Shown piece by piece: positions 8,872-17,538 of a stretch of 64,000 nucleotides of DNA; within the stretch, counting starts at the first letter, position 1, and every line of letters starts with the position of its first letter. A program made the position numbers and the translations under genes. The notes under the pieces were generated by a model, which saw only the letters and a program-made list of their open reading frames with translations, made no database searches and was not told where the DNA came from. The DNA is from an uncultured Bacteroides sp. (GTDB taxonomy: Bacteria; Bacteroidota; Bacteroidia; Bacteroidales; Bacteroidaceae), in contig NZ_CALDPF010000055.1 in assembly GCF_937912035.1 (NCBI RefSeq), positions 1-64,000 on the forward strand, given 5' to 3'.

Positions 8872-10062
8872 ATGTACGGAAAATTTCAAAACTTCCTGGC
8901 AGAAGAATTATCTAATATAGAAGCTGCCGGATTATACAAGAAGGAAAGAATCATTACTACACCTCAACGTGCTGATATTAAGGTAAATGCCGGTGAAGAT
9001 GTGTTGAATTTTTGTGCCAATAATTATTTAGGACTGTCTGATAATAAGCGCCTGATAGACGCTGCGAAGGCTGCCATGGATACTCACGGATATGGAATGT
9101 CGTCAGTACGTTTTATTTGCGGTACTCAGGATTTGCACAAACAGCTTGAGGCTGCAATCTCTGATTATTTCAAGACTGAGGATACTATTCTTTACGCTGC
9201 ATGTTTCGATGCCAATGGTGGACTATTCGAACCACTTCTTACAGAAGAAGACGCAATTATATCTGACGCGTTGAATCACGCATCTATCATTGATGGAGTA
9301 CGTTTGTGTAAAGCTAAACGTTATCGTTATGCAAACGCTGATATGGCTGATTTGGAACGTTGTCTTCAGGAAGCACAGGCACAGAGATTCCGTATCATCG
9401 CAACAGATGGTGTGTTCTCTATGGACGGAAATGTCGCTCCAATGGATAAAATCTGTGATTTGGCAGAGAAATATGATGCTTTAGTTATGGTGGACGAGTC
9501 ACATTCTGCAGGAGTGGTAGGTCCTACAGGTCATGGAGTAGCCGAACAGTTTGGAGTGTATGGCCGTGTAGATATATTCACAGGTACTTTGGGTAAGGCG
9601 TTTGGTGGTGCTATGGGTGGTTTCACTACCGGTAGAAAAGAAATTATTGATATGCTTCGCCAGCGTTCACGTCCTTATCTGTTCTCTAACTCTGTTGCAC
9701 CTGCTATTATTGGAGCAAGTCTTGAAATGTTCAAGATGTTGAAGGAAAGTAATGCACTGCATGACAAATTGATGGAAAATGTAAACTATTTCCGCGACAA
9801 TATGCTTGCTGCCGGGTTCGATATAAAACCTACACAGAGTGCTATTTGTGCTGTTATGTTATATGATGCCAAATTGTCACAAGACTTTGCCGCACGTATG
9901 CAGGAAGAAGGAATATATGTTACCGGATTCTATTATCCTGTTGTACCAAAAGGACAGGCACGTATACGTGTTCAGTTGTCAGCAGGCCACGAACGTGCAC
10001 ATCTTGACAAAGCTATCGCTGCGTTTATTAAAGTGGGTAAAGAATTGGGAGTTATCAAATAA
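8872..10062 (+). CDS. kbl: Glycine C-acetyltransferase (2-amino-3-ketobutyrate CoA ligase)
   Basis: A PLP enzyme of 396 residues that cleaves 2-amino-3-ketobutyrate with CoA into glycine and acetyl-CoA. It has the alpha-oxoamine synthase features: NFCANNYLGLSDN near residue 45, DALNHASIIDG, VMVDESHSAGVVG around residues 205-218, and the PLP-lysine segment TGTLGKAFGGAMGG. The full length is normal for Kbl. BioF, the other close relative, is less likely because tdh lies divergently upstream and no biotin genes are nearby. A terminator follows directly, so it is a single-gene transcript. Confidence 0.92.
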   Translation: MYGKFQNFLAEELSNIEAAGLYKKERIITTPQRADIKVNAGEDVLNFCANNYLGLSDNKRLIDAAKAAMDTHGYGMSSVRFICGTQDLHKQLEAAISDYFKTEDTILYAACFDANGGLFEPLLTEEDAIISDALNHASIIDGVRLCKAKRYRYANADMADLERCLQEAQAQRFRIIATDGVFSMDGNVAPMDKICDLAEKYDALVMVDESHSAGVVGPTGHGVAEQFGVYGRVDIFTGTLGKAFGGAMGGFTTGRKEIIDMLRQRSRPYLFSNSVAPAIIGASLEMFKMLKESNALHDKLMENVNYFRDNMLAAGFDIKPTQSAICAVMLYDAKLSQDFAARMQEEGIYVTGFYYPVVPKGQARIRVQLSAGHERAHLDKAIAAFIKVGKELGVIK

Positions 10063-10074
10063 GATTGCATAAAA

Positions 10075-10123
10075 AAAGAAGCACATGTTAATGCATTTCG
10101 CAATGTATTAGATGTGCTTCTTT
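10075..10123 (+). terminator. Terminator after kbl
   Basis: Outer arms of 12 bp (10075-10086 and 10112-10123: AAAGAAGCACAT and its complement) enclose a second stem (10089-10097 with 10102-10110). A-rich and T-rich flanks allow it to act in both directions, serving also the tRNA gene that arrives from the right. Confidence 0.85.
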
Positions 10124-10166
10124 CTTATGCATTATGTAATGCATTCATTTATTGGACTTTCTTTCG

Positions 10167-10238
10167 TACCCTCGAGGGGAATCGAACCCCTATCTAAAGT
10201 TTAGGAAACTTCTATTCTATCCGTTGAACTACAAGGGC
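10167..10238 (-). tRNA. tRNA-Arg (anticodon CCU)
   Basis: Read on the minus strand, the molecule starts GCCCTTG and ends CGAGGGT plus discriminator A. The D arm is TTCAACGGATAGAA, the anticodon loop is TTCCTAA with anticodon CCT, and the T arm is GGGGTTCGATTCCCC. The 3' CCA is not encoded, as is common in Bacteroidetes. It decodes AGG. Length is 72 nt including the discriminator. Confidence 0.93.
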
Positions 10239-10280
10239 GGTTAGTTCTGAGAATCTTGCAAATGTTTTTCAAATGCTTTG

Positions 10281-10310
10281 CAAAAATACATCTTTTTACT
10301 GATTGTGCAA
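10281..10310 (-). promoter_or_regulatory. Promoter of tRNA-Arg
   Basis: On the minus strand TTG (10310-10308), 19 bp, and TATTTTTG (10288-10281) form a complete Bacteroidetes promoter. Transcription would begin near 10275, giving a leader of about 37 nt before the tRNA. Confidence 0.65.
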
Positions 10311-10408
10311 TAATTTATGTGAAAAAAATAAATAGTTGTACTTTTTGTAAAAAATAATCGTATTTTGTTGTTTTTGTGAAAGAAGTTTCACATTTTTGTA
10401 GACATTAA

Positions 10409-10416
10409 TATTTTTG
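10409..10416 (+). promoter_or_regulatory. Possible -7 box of korAB
   Basis: TATTTTTG matches TAnnTTTG 21 bp before the korA start codon. The surrounding sequence is so T-rich that chance matches are likely, and no well spaced TTG is seen. Confidence 0.35.
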
Positions 10417-10437
10417 AGAATTTAAATTAGCAACATT

Positions 10438-12291
10438 ATGGCAGAAGAAATAACAGTCAAGGAGATTGATGAAGTGGTAGTACGCTTCTCAGGTGACTCT
10501 GGCGATGGTATGCAGTTGGCCGGAAATATGTTTTCCAATATATCAGCTACAGAGGGAAATGATATAAGTACTTTCCCTGATTATCCTGCAGATATTCGTG
10601 CTCCGCAAGGAACACTTACAGGTGTGTCCGGATTTCAGGTACATATAGGCTCCGATAAAGTTTATACACCTGGTGATAAATGCGATGTGCTTGTTGCAAT
10701 GAATCCGGCAGCTCTGAAAACCCAGTATAAATTCTGTAAGCCGCAATCCGTAATAATCATTGATACAGATTCGTTTACCAAACGTGATTTGGAGAAGGCA
10801 CAGTTCCAGCTGGAGAATCCTTTTTCTGAACTTGGTATTAAGAATGAGGTAGTAGAGGCATCTATTACCACTATGTGTAAGGAATGTCTTAAGGATAGTG
10901 GATTGGACAATAAATCCATTCTGCGTACAAAAAATATGTTTGCCCTTGGACTGGTTTGTTGGCTTTTCCAGCGTGATGTGAAAATTGGTGAAAAGATATT
11001 GCGTGAGAAGTTTGCCAAGAAACCTGAGATAGCTGAGGCTAACGTTCAGGTATTGTATGCCGGTTATCAGTTTGGTGCAAATACTCATGCATCTGTTTCA
11101 ATGAGTTATAGGGTTCCTTCAAAGAATCAGAAAGCTCATGGCCGTTATATGGATATAAATGGTAATAAGGCTACATCATACGGTCTTATTGCTGCGGCTG
11201 AGAAGGCTGGATTGCAGCTTTATCTCGGTTCATATCCTATCACTCCTGCTACAGATATACTCCACGAACTGGCCAAACATAAATCACTTGGAGTCAAGAC
11301 CGTTCAGTGCGAGGATGAAATTGCCGGATGCGCTTCGGCTGTAGGTGCCGCATTTGCAGGAGCTCTGGCCGTTACTTCTACTTCCGGTCCGGGTGTCTGC
11401 CTTAAGAGTGAGGCTATGAACCTGGCTGTGATAGCAGAATTACCTCTGGTTGTCGTAAACGTACAGCGTGGAGGTCCTTCTACAGGTCTGCCAACTAAAT
11501 CAGAACAGACAGACCTTCTACAGGCATTGTACGGACGTAATGGTGAAAGCCCTATGCCGGTTATTGCGGCATCATCGCCAACAGACTGTTTCGATGCTGC
11601 TTATACAGCATGTAAGATTGCTTTGGAACATATGACTCCTGTAGTTCTTCTTACTGATGCATATATCGCAAACGGTTCTGCCGCATGGAAGCTGCCGGAC
11701 CTGAACGAATATCCGTCAATCAATCCTCCATACGTGACTCCTGATATGGCTTCATACTGGACTCCGTTCCTCCGCAATTATGAGACTGGTGTCCGCTATT
11801 GGGCTAAACCTGGTACAGAAGGCTTTATGCATCGTATCGGTGGTCTTGAGAAGAGCAGTGAGACAGGAGCAATCTCAACAGAACCAGAAAACCACCATCT
11901 GATGACTCAGTTGCGTGCTGAGAAGGTGGCAAAAATAGCTGATAGTATTCCATTGCTCGAAGTGGAAGGAGCAGAAGATGCTGATTTGTTGATTGTCGGT
12001 TTCGGAGGTACATACGGCCATCTTCATTCTGCAATGGATACACTAAATGCTAATGGCAAGAAAGCTGCTTTGGCACATTTCCGTTTTATCAATCCGCTTC
12101 CTAAGAATACTGAAGAGGTTCTTCGCAAGTATAAGAAGATTGTCGTTGCAGAACAGAACATGGGACAGTTTGCAGGCTATCTGCGCATGAAGATAGAAGG
12201 ATTGCATTTACATCAGTTTAATCAGGTTAAAGGTCAGCCGTTTGTAGTACAGGAATTGGTTGATGCTTTCACAAAAATAATGGAGGAATAA
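10438..12291 (+). CDS. korA: 2-oxoacid:ferredoxin oxidoreductase, fused gamma-alpha subunit
   Basis: The large subunit (617 residues) of a two-subunit 2-oxoglutarate/2-oxoacid:ferredoxin oxidoreductase, which makes acyl-CoA and reduced ferredoxin in anaerobes. Residues about 8-205 are the gamma domain (VVRFSGDSGDGMQLAGN at the start). Residues about 220-430 are the alpha domain (GSYPITPATDILHELAK, QCEDEIAGCASAVGAA, TSTSGPGVCLKSE). The rest is the transketolase-C-like domain. The gamma-alpha fusion is the KorA arrangement found throughout Bacteroidales. korB begins 3 bp after the stop, so the pair is translated together. The exact oxoacid cannot be read from the sequence; 2-oxoglutarate is the usual assignment. 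Confidence 0.9.
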   Translation: MAEEITVKEIDEVVVRFSGDSGDGMQLAGNMFSNISATEGNDISTFPDYPADIRAPQGTLTGVSGFQVHIGSDKVYTPGDKCDVLVAMNPAALKTQYKFCKPQSVIIIDTDSFTKRDLEKAQFQLENPFSELGIKNEVVEASITTMCKECLKDSGLDNKSILRTKNMFALGLVCWLFQRDVKIGEKILREKFAKKPEIAEANVQVLYAGYQFGANTHASVSMSYRVPSKNQKAHGRYMDINGNKATSYGLIAAAEKAGLQLYLGSYPITPATDILHELAKHKSLGVKTVQCEDEIAGCASAVGAAFAGALAVTSTSGPGVCLKSEAMNLAVIAELPLVVVNVQRGGPSTGLPTKSEQTDLLQALYGRNGESPMPVIAASSPTDCFDAAYTACKIALEHMTPVVLLTDAYIANGSAAWKLPDLNEYPSINPPYVTPDMASYWTPFLRNYETGVRYWAKPGTEGFMHRIGGLEKSSETGAISTEPENHHLMTQLRAEKVAKIADSIPLLEVEGAEDADLLIVGFGGTYGHLHSAMDTLNANGKKAALAHFRFINPLPKNTEEVLRKYKKIVVAEQNMGQFAGYLRMKIEGLHLHQFNQVKGQPFVVQELVDAFTKIMEE

Positions 12292-12294
12292 TCT

Positions 12295-13302
12295 ATGAGC
12301 GAATCAAAATATACAGCAGCCGATTATAAAGCAGGACAGCCTCGCTGGTGTCCGGGATGTGGAGACCATGCTTTTTTGAATTCATTCCACAAGGCATTGG
12401 CAGAAATAGGTACAGCACCTAAGGATATAGCCGTTATATCAGGTATCGGATGTTCTTCACGTCTGCCTTACTATATGAACACATACGGAATGCATACAAT
12501 TCACGGACGTGCTGCGGCAATTGCTACAGGAGTGAAAGTAGCCAACCCACAACTCACTGTATGGCAGATTTCCGGTGATGGTGACGGTCTTGCAATCGGT
12601 GGTAATCATTTCATACACGCTATCCGCCGTAATGTGGATATAAATATCATCCTTCTGAACAACCGTATCTATGGACTTACAAAGGGACAGTATTCTCCTA
12701 CTTCAGAGAGAGGTTTTGTCAGCAAGTCATCTCCTTACGGAACAGTGGAAGACCCGTTCCGTCCTGCAGAACTTTGTTTCGGAGCACGCGGACGTTTCTT
12801 TGCACGTTGTGCGGCTGTTGACGGAAATCCTTCTGTTGAAGTGCTTAAAGCTGCAGAAAAGCATAAAGGAACTTCTGTAGTCGAGGTCCTTCAGAACTGT
12901 GTAATCTTTAATGATGGAACTCATAATTCAATCGCCAAGAAAGAGGATCGCGAGCGCAATGCCATCTATCTTGAGCATGGAAAACCTATGTTGTTCGGTC
13001 CTGACAAGGAATTCGGATTGATGCAGGAAGGTTTCGGACTCAAAGTGGTTAAGCTGGGAGAGAACGGAATAACAGAAAAGGACATCCTTGTGCATGACGC
13101 GCATTGTATGGACAATACCTTACAGTTGAAATTGGCTCTTATGGAAGGTCCTGACTTCCCTATAGCTCTTGGAGTTATTCGCGATGTTGAGGCTCCTACA
13201 TACGATCAGGCAGTAGAAGAACAAATACGTGAAGTGTCTGAGAAGAAAAAATACCATAGCTTTGCTGAGCTTCTTGACACTAACGATACCTGGGAAATTT
13301 AA
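12295..13302 (+). CDS. korB: 2-oxoacid:ferredoxin oxidoreductase, beta subunit
   Basis: The thiamine-diphosphate-binding subunit (335 residues) that pairs with the fused subunit immediately upstream. The N-terminus carries PRWCPGCGDHAFL with the cysteine pair expected to bind an iron-sulfur cluster. GIGCSSRLPYYMNTYG and the TPP motif QISGDGDGLAIGGNHF running to NNRIYGLTKGQYSPTS follow near residues 85-140. Length and order are normal for KorB. The two genes form a closed operon ended by a strong terminator. Confidence 0.92.
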   Translation: MSESKYTAADYKAGQPRWCPGCGDHAFLNSFHKALAEIGTAPKDIAVISGIGCSSRLPYYMNTYGMHTIHGRAAAIATGVKVANPQLTVWQISGDGDGLAIGGNHFIHAIRRNVDINIILLNNRIYGLTKGQYSPTSERGFVSKSSPYGTVEDPFRPAELCFGARGRFFARCAAVDGNPSVEVLKAAEKHKGTSVVEVLQNCVIFNDGTHNSIAKKEDRERNAIYLEHGKPMLFGPDKEFGLMQEGFGLKVVKLGENGITEKDILVHDAHCMDNTLQLKLALMEGPDFPIALGVIRDVEAPTYDQAVEEQIREVSEKKKYHSFAELLDTNDTWEI

Positions 13303-13310
13303 TCTCGGAT

Positions 13311-13376
13311 AAAACGCGGGCAAATTTCATGTAAAACGTGAGCAAGTTTAGATTTAAATTTGCCCACGTTTTTTTT
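13311..13376 (+). terminator. Terminator of korAB
   Basis: Arms of about 17 bp (13311-13327 and 13356-13372) with one G-T pair, then a run of T to 13376. A partial second copy of the right arm (CCCACGTTTTTT) follows near 13386-13397. Confidence 0.85.
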
Positions 13377-13453
13377 AAATGTCTACCCACGTTTTTTGCT
13401 AGTCCAGATGATGATTTTTGATAAATATAAAAATATTTCTCAACTACTTTTTG

Positions 13454-13461
13454 TATATTTG
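13454..13461 (+). promoter_or_regulatory. -7 box before the fimbrial regulator gene
   Basis: TATATTTG matches TAnnTTTG 26 bp before the start codon at 13488. No TTG at the right distance is seen, which may mean weak or regulated expression. Confidence 0.45.
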
Positions 13462-13487
13462 GCCGGAGCATAATATACGATTTTTAT

Positions 13488-15221
13488 ATGAGATTACACT
13501 ATATACTTTTTATACTGTTATATATATCATTATCTGCCTATTCTAAGGAATCCATACCGCGGTCTCTGAATCTGCGTGAAATTTCATCCACTCCCGAGGA
13601 ACTTCTTACGGAACTCGACAGTATGGAGAAAACGGGAATGTACAAGGAGTATGAGATAAACTATCTTCGCAGCTATGCCTATTACTCATTGTGTAAATAC
13701 AACAGAGCTTCCATATATGCTGATTCTGTACTTCATTCCGAAGAAGTCCGAAAAGACTCGGCAGTTATGTTTCGTACCGTTGTCATAGCCGCTGAATCGT
13801 ATGCGTTTTCGTCCCGTCTGATGGATGCCGCCAATATGGTGACGTCCGTTCTGGCATATTCAAAAAGAGAAGGAAATACTACTCTTGAAGCCAATATGAT
13901 GTATGTTCAGGGAATTATATGGAACAGAATGGGATTGTTCGAGAAGTCGTACAAGATAATAGATGAAGCTATATCAAAATTCAAACGTGAGACTGATATC
14001 GGCAGCAAGTTGCGTATAACTGTCATTCTCGACAAGCAGGCAGAATTATACATCGATGATTCTCTTTATGAGAAGGCATGGAAGGCATGTGAGGACCGTG
14101 AGAGTCTTATAAAAAGTATTGAGAATCATGACGAGGTCGCTTCCAATCTGATAGACAGGATGTACGGTGAATATTACAGTAAGATGGCTTATCTGTCGTT
14201 GAAGCTTAACAGACTTACACTTGCCAATAACTTCTATAATAAGTATAAGTCTACAAAAATGTCATCCACATTGCTGGGAGCGCTTGAGATAAATCCTTAT
14301 CTGCTGCTTAAAGGTCAGTGTAACGATGTGATAGCCAACAATCAGGCATTTTATCTGGCTACGGACAATGCTGATACAGTGTCGGTGATTTACAGGCGTT
14401 CTCTCTTGCAGAGTGCCACCGCCTATAAAATGCTCAGGAAGTATGAGCAGGCATACCGCAGCATGGAGAAATATAATGCCATAATCGAATCATACCGCAG
14501 GAATATTGACGCTAACCGTCTGCTGGAGTTAAATCAGGCAACAGACTTTATCAAATATGAGGCAAGGATTGAGGCTGCCAGAAGCGAACTGGAGTATCGC
14601 CGTAAGATGAATATTGCTTTGTTCGTATTTATTGGTATATTGGCATTCTCCCTGATATTTATACTTATTGAGCGCATCATATTGAAGAAAAAGAACCGTG
14701 ATATATCAAGATTGATAGTTGAACTGAACAAATCCTTTGAAACCTCTTCCGAAAATTTTATTCCCAATTCCGAGCATGATAATGAACCGTGTCAGGTGGA
14801 TACCTCATCCGATGAGACCGGAGGAAATGAATCGATGGAACATATTTCTTCCAATTATGATTTGAGCAAGATGTCGAATGAAACTTTGTTCAGACGGTTT
14901 GATTCGATAGTAAAGAACGAGCGTCTTTATCTTGACTATACTCTCCAGCGCGACTATTATGCGTCTGTTATGGGAGTGGACCGTAACCGTTTTGCTACAG
15001 TTATCAAGGAAGCTACGGGAGGAGGCAATCTTAGTGTCTATCTTAATGACATGCGTCTTAACTATTCCGTGTTGTTGTTTCGCGAGCATCCAGAAATGTC
15101 AATAAGCGAGGTGGGCGAAGCCAGTGCCATTCCCAATCAGTCCACTTTCTACCGTTTGTTTAAGGAGAAGTACGGTTTAAGCCCTAAAATGTTCATCGAA
15201 CAGTTAAAATTAGAAGAGTAA
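13488..15221 (+). CDS. Membrane-spanning TPR regulator with C-terminal AraC-like HTH
   Basis: A 577-residue protein built as signal peptide (residues 1-19), a helical TPR-like sensor region outside the membrane (about 30-370), one transmembrane helix (MNIALFVFIGILAFSLIFIL, about 374-395) and a cytoplasmic tail ending in a helix-turn-helix domain (about 480-577; YYASVMGVDRNRF and ISEVGEASAIPNQSTFYRLF). It joins sensing and DNA binding in one chain without kinase or receiver domains. Proteins of this build sit beside fimbrial loci in Bacteroidales, and here it is followed by the whole Mfa-like cluster, so control of the fimbriae is a reasonable inference. The signal it reads is unknown. It has its own upstream terminator and probably its own transcript. 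Confidence 0.75.
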   Translation: MRLHYILFILLYISLSAYSKESIPRSLNLREISSTPEELLTELDSMEKTGMYKEYEINYLRSYAYYSLCKYNRASIYADSVLHSEEVRKDSAVMFRTVVIAAESYAFSSRLMDAANMVTSVLAYSKREGNTTLEANMMYVQGIIWNRMGLFEKSYKIIDEAISKFKRETDIGSKLRITVILDKQAELYIDDSLYEKAWKACEDRESLIKSIENHDEVASNLIDRMYGEYYSKMAYLSLKLNRLTLANNFYNKYKSTKMSSTLLGALEINPYLLLKGQCNDVIANNQAFYLATDNADTVSVIYRRSLLQSATAYKMLRKYEQAYRSMEKYNAIIESYRRNIDANRLLELNQATDFIKYEARIEAARSELEYRRKMNIALFVFIGILAFSLIFILIERIILKKKNRDISRLIVELNKSFETSSENFIPNSEHDNEPCQVDTSSDETGGNESMEHISSNYDLSKMSNETLFRRFDSIVKNERLYLDYTLQRDYYASVMGVDRNRFATVIKEATGGGNLSVYLNDMRLNYSVLLFREHPEMSISEVGEASAIPNQSTFYRLFKEKYGLSPKMFIEQLKLEE

Positions 15222-15268
15222 TTCCTAAATTGTCATTAGATTCTTGTGTGTCATATTATTTAGGAATT
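15220..15268 (+). terminator. Hairpin after the fimbrial regulator gene
   Basis: AATTCCTAAAT (15220-15230) pairs perfectly with ATTTAGGAATT (15258-15268) around a 27-nt loop. It begins in the stop codon and has no T tract, so it may end the transcript or protect its 3' end. Confidence 0.45.
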
Positions 15269-15363
15269 GTGTCAAATTATATAAAACACTGATATATAGT
15301 ATGTTATAATGCAAATTGCCAATCCGTAAAAAGCCTGTTTATGACATAATAGCAATAATTATA

Positions 15364-15395
15364 TTTGAATATCCTTGCCGATCTTAATAACTTTG
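15364..15395 (+). promoter_or_regulatory. Promoter of the fimbrial operon
   Basis: TTTG (15364-15367), 20 bp, then TAACTTTG (15388-15395) is a full match to the Bacteroidetes -33/-7 pattern. The transcript would begin near 15401 with a leader of about 50 nt before the DUF3575 gene. I see no inverted repeats around it that would make it an invertible promoter. Confidence 0.65.
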
Positions 15396-15450
15396 TAATG
15401 AAAATAACATCGGACTTAATCTAAAAAGAATATTCAAAAATATAACTGTT

Positions 15451-16059
15451 ATGAAAGCATCAGGTAGATATATTTTTGCCGGCAGGAGGTGTATCATTTT
15501 ATATCTGTTCCTTCTATTCTCTTCCGTGCTTTCTGCCCAGGTGGTTACTGTAAAGACAAACGCCGTATATTGGGGTACACTCACTCCTAATCTGGCTTTG
15601 GAATTTCCTCTGGGACGGAAGTTCACTACCGACTGGCATTTTCTCCTTAATCCATGGACATTTTCCGACAATAAGAAAATGAAGATGATGGCTGTCCAGC
15701 CTGAGTTGCGTTACTGGTTTTGCGAGCGTTTCAACGGACATTTTCTTGGGTTTCATCTTGTGGGTGGAATATACAATATCGGCAATATCAATACAGGTTT
15801 CAAATTTCTCGGCACCGATTTCGGTTCATTGAAAGACTATCGCTATGAAGGCTGGATGGCAGGAGCCGGAATAGGCTATGGTTATCAGTGGCTGTTGTCA
15901 CGTCATTGGAGTCTGGAGGCAGAATTGGGGCTGGGATACATATATACCCGTGCGGATAAGTTCAAGTGCGCCAATTGCGGCAGCAAAATTGAGGATAACA
16001 AGCCGCACCATTACTTTGGTCCCACAAAAGCGGCATTGAATATTATTTACGTGTTTTAA
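15451..16059 (+). CDS. DUF3575 family outer-membrane barrel protein
   Basis: A 202-residue secreted protein with a signal peptide ending near residue 30 (FSSVLSAQ). It then shows alternating beta-strand segments (VKTNAVYWGTLTPNLALEF near residue 34, later AGAGIGYGYQWLLSRHWSLE) and ends in an aromatic residue (IIYVF), as expected for an outer-membrane barrel. This is the DUF3575 pattern, commonly found at the head of Mfa-type fimbrial clusters. A CANCG segment with two cysteines near residue 174 is unusual for a barrel and could lie in a loop. Its exact role is unknown; help in fimbrial export or assembly is an inference from position. Confidence 0.75.
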   Translation: MKASGRYIFAGRRCIILYLFLLFSSVLSAQVVTVKTNAVYWGTLTPNLALEFPLGRKFTTDWHFLLNPWTFSDNKKMKMMAVQPELRYWFCERFNGHFLGFHLVGGIYNIGNINTGFKFLGTDFGSLKDYRYEGWMAGAGIGYGYQWLLSRHWSLEAELGLGYIYTRADKFKCANCGSKIEDNKPHHYFGPTKAALNIIYVF

Positions 16060-16080
16060 AAGTTCGGGAGGCATACTGTT

Positions 16081-17505
16081 ATGAAAGGAAAAACATTACT
16101 TTTCGGTATTTTTGCTGTGGCGGCTGCCTGTATTGCCGCCGATGTGTGCGCTCAGCAGAACTTGCAGAGCGGAGCGGTGGTGACGGAGGCTGTTGTCACA
16201 CGTCATCGTGACAGTGTCACCGTGAGCATGACATTCAATCTTGACAACATAAAGATAAGGCGTGGAGGAACAGTTATACTTCAGCCAAGGTATCTGCAGA
16301 CCGGAGGCAGTCAGAGCGCATGGCTTCCACCGGTGGAGGTTAAGGACCGTACGCGCGACATCTATCTGCGCCGAAATCCCGACGAGGCTTTTACCGATGA
16401 GGTTTACTGCAGTGTTGTCAAGATGCGCAAACAGCCTATGAGCATCGACTACAGTGTAACTATCCCTTACGACTCGTGGATGGACAGTTCACACCTGCAG
16501 GTGGCTGAAGACCTCTGCGGTTGCGGCGAGGTGGATAAAGGCTCTCTTGTGCAGTTTCCCGAAGCCGACCTATCGTTCACTCCCCAACTGGCATACGTAG
16601 TGCCGCAGGCAGAGCCTGTAAAGATACGCGAACTGAGCGGCCGCTCGTACCTCGATTTCCGTGTCAATCGTACTGAGATAGACCCTTCCTACAGAAAGAA
16701 TCCTGTGGAGCTTAACCGTATAATAGCTTCTATCGATACAGTGAAAAATGACAGAGATTTCACCATCACATCTATCGAGATAAAAGGCTATGCTTCTCCT
16801 GAGGGAAGCTATTCATCGAACAGACGTCTGGCTGAAGGACGTACCGAGTCGTTGAAAAAATATCTCATAGACAGATACGGATTCGCGTCAACTACAATAA
16901 AGGCATCGTCCGAGCCTGAAAACTGGGAAGGTCTGGTGGAATATCTCAAGGCAAGTTCTTTGGCTGACAAGGATGCCATACTTGCCCACATAGAGAACGG
17001 ACCTGAGGACATCGACCGCAAGGAGAGAGAGATAAGGCAGAAGTTCCCACAGTCATATAAAGTTATACTGAACGATTGTTATCCCGGGCTTCGCCGTACG
17101 GACTACCGCATTGACTATGTGATACGCAGTTTCAAGCTTGACGAGGCGAAAGAACTTGTAAAGACCGCCCCGCAGCGTCTCAGCCTTGAAGAGATGTTTG
17201 CCGTGGCTCAGACATACCAGCCCGGTTCGGAGGACTTTAACTATGTGTTCGACGTAGCAGTAAGGATGTATCCCGGCGACGAGACCACCAATATAAATGC
17301 CGCCAACGCATTGCTGGAGCAGGGTAGGGCAAAAGAAGCGTTGCGATATCTTGACAAGGTTAAATCGTCCGTCCCCGAAGCCGAAAACGCCCGTGGAGTG
17401 GCTTATCTGCTACTTAAGGATTACGACAGTGCCGAAGAGCATATAGAAAAGGCACTGGAGGGCAATCTGGATGCGGCAAAACATAATATGGAGTTTTTGA
17501 AATAA
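16081..17505 (+). CDS. DUF3868/OmpA-like protein with TPR tail
   Basis: A 474-residue secreted protein (signal peptide to about residue 24, DVCAQQ). The N-terminal part (about 30-190) is a beta-rich DUF3868-type domain. Residues about 210-345 look OmpA-like: SIEIKGYASPEGSYSSNRRLAEGRTESLKKYL matches the peptidoglycan-binding core around its conserved glycine and arginine. The C-terminal 100 residues are TPR-like helices (NINAANALLEQGRAKEALRYL). It lies 21 bp after the DUF3575 gene and 6 bp before the first ATG of the major fimbrillin gene. Anchoring the fimbrial apparatus to the cell wall is a fair inference. The DNA here is richer in G and C than in the fimbrillin genes that follow. Confidence 0.7.
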   Translation: MKGKTLLFGIFAVAAACIAADVCAQQNLQSGAVVTEAVVTRHRDSVTVSMTFNLDNIKIRRGGTVILQPRYLQTGGSQSAWLPPVEVKDRTRDIYLRRNPDEAFTDEVYCSVVKMRKQPMSIDYSVTIPYDSWMDSSHLQVAEDLCGCGEVDKGSLVQFPEADLSFTPQLAYVVPQAEPVKIRELSGRSYLDFRVNRTEIDPSYRKNPVELNRIIASIDTVKNDRDFTITSIEIKGYASPEGSYSSNRRLAEGRTESLKKYLIDRYGFASTTIKASSEPENWEGLVEYLKASSLADKDAILAHIENGPEDIDRKEREIRQKFPQSYKVILNDCYPGLRRTDYRIDYVIRSFKLDEAKELVKTAPQRLSLEEMFAVAQTYQPGSEDFNYVFDVAVRMYPGDETTNINAANALLEQGRAKEALRYLDKVKSSVPEAENARGVAYLLLKDYDSAEEHIEKALEGNLDAAKHNMEFLK

Positions 17506-17538
17506 TATTATATGTTAAATGAATTAATCTATAAATGT

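Larger units (their letters stand above)
10063..10437. other. Non-coding stretch between kbl and korA
   Basis: This 375-bp gap holds the kbl terminator, tRNA-Arg(CCU) on the minus strand with its own promoter, and an AT-rich leader before korA. I see no further gene or riboswitch-like fold in it. Confidence 0.7.

Noticed and set aside
8872..10062. bioF (8-amino-7-oxononanoate synthase)
   Set aside because: Same family, but the divergent short-chain threonine dehydrogenase and absence of biotin genes favour kbl.
10239..10437. Riboswitch in the korA leader
   Set aside because: The stretch is AT-rich with no conserved stems that I can recognise.
10543..11088. 181-codon minus-strand frame inside korA
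   Set aside because: Antisense shadow with no domain or start context.
15220..15395. Invertible (phase-variable) promoter before the fimbrial operon
   Set aside because: The only inverted repeat (15220/15258) encloses 27 bp and lies before, not around, the promoter; no recombinase gene is nearby.
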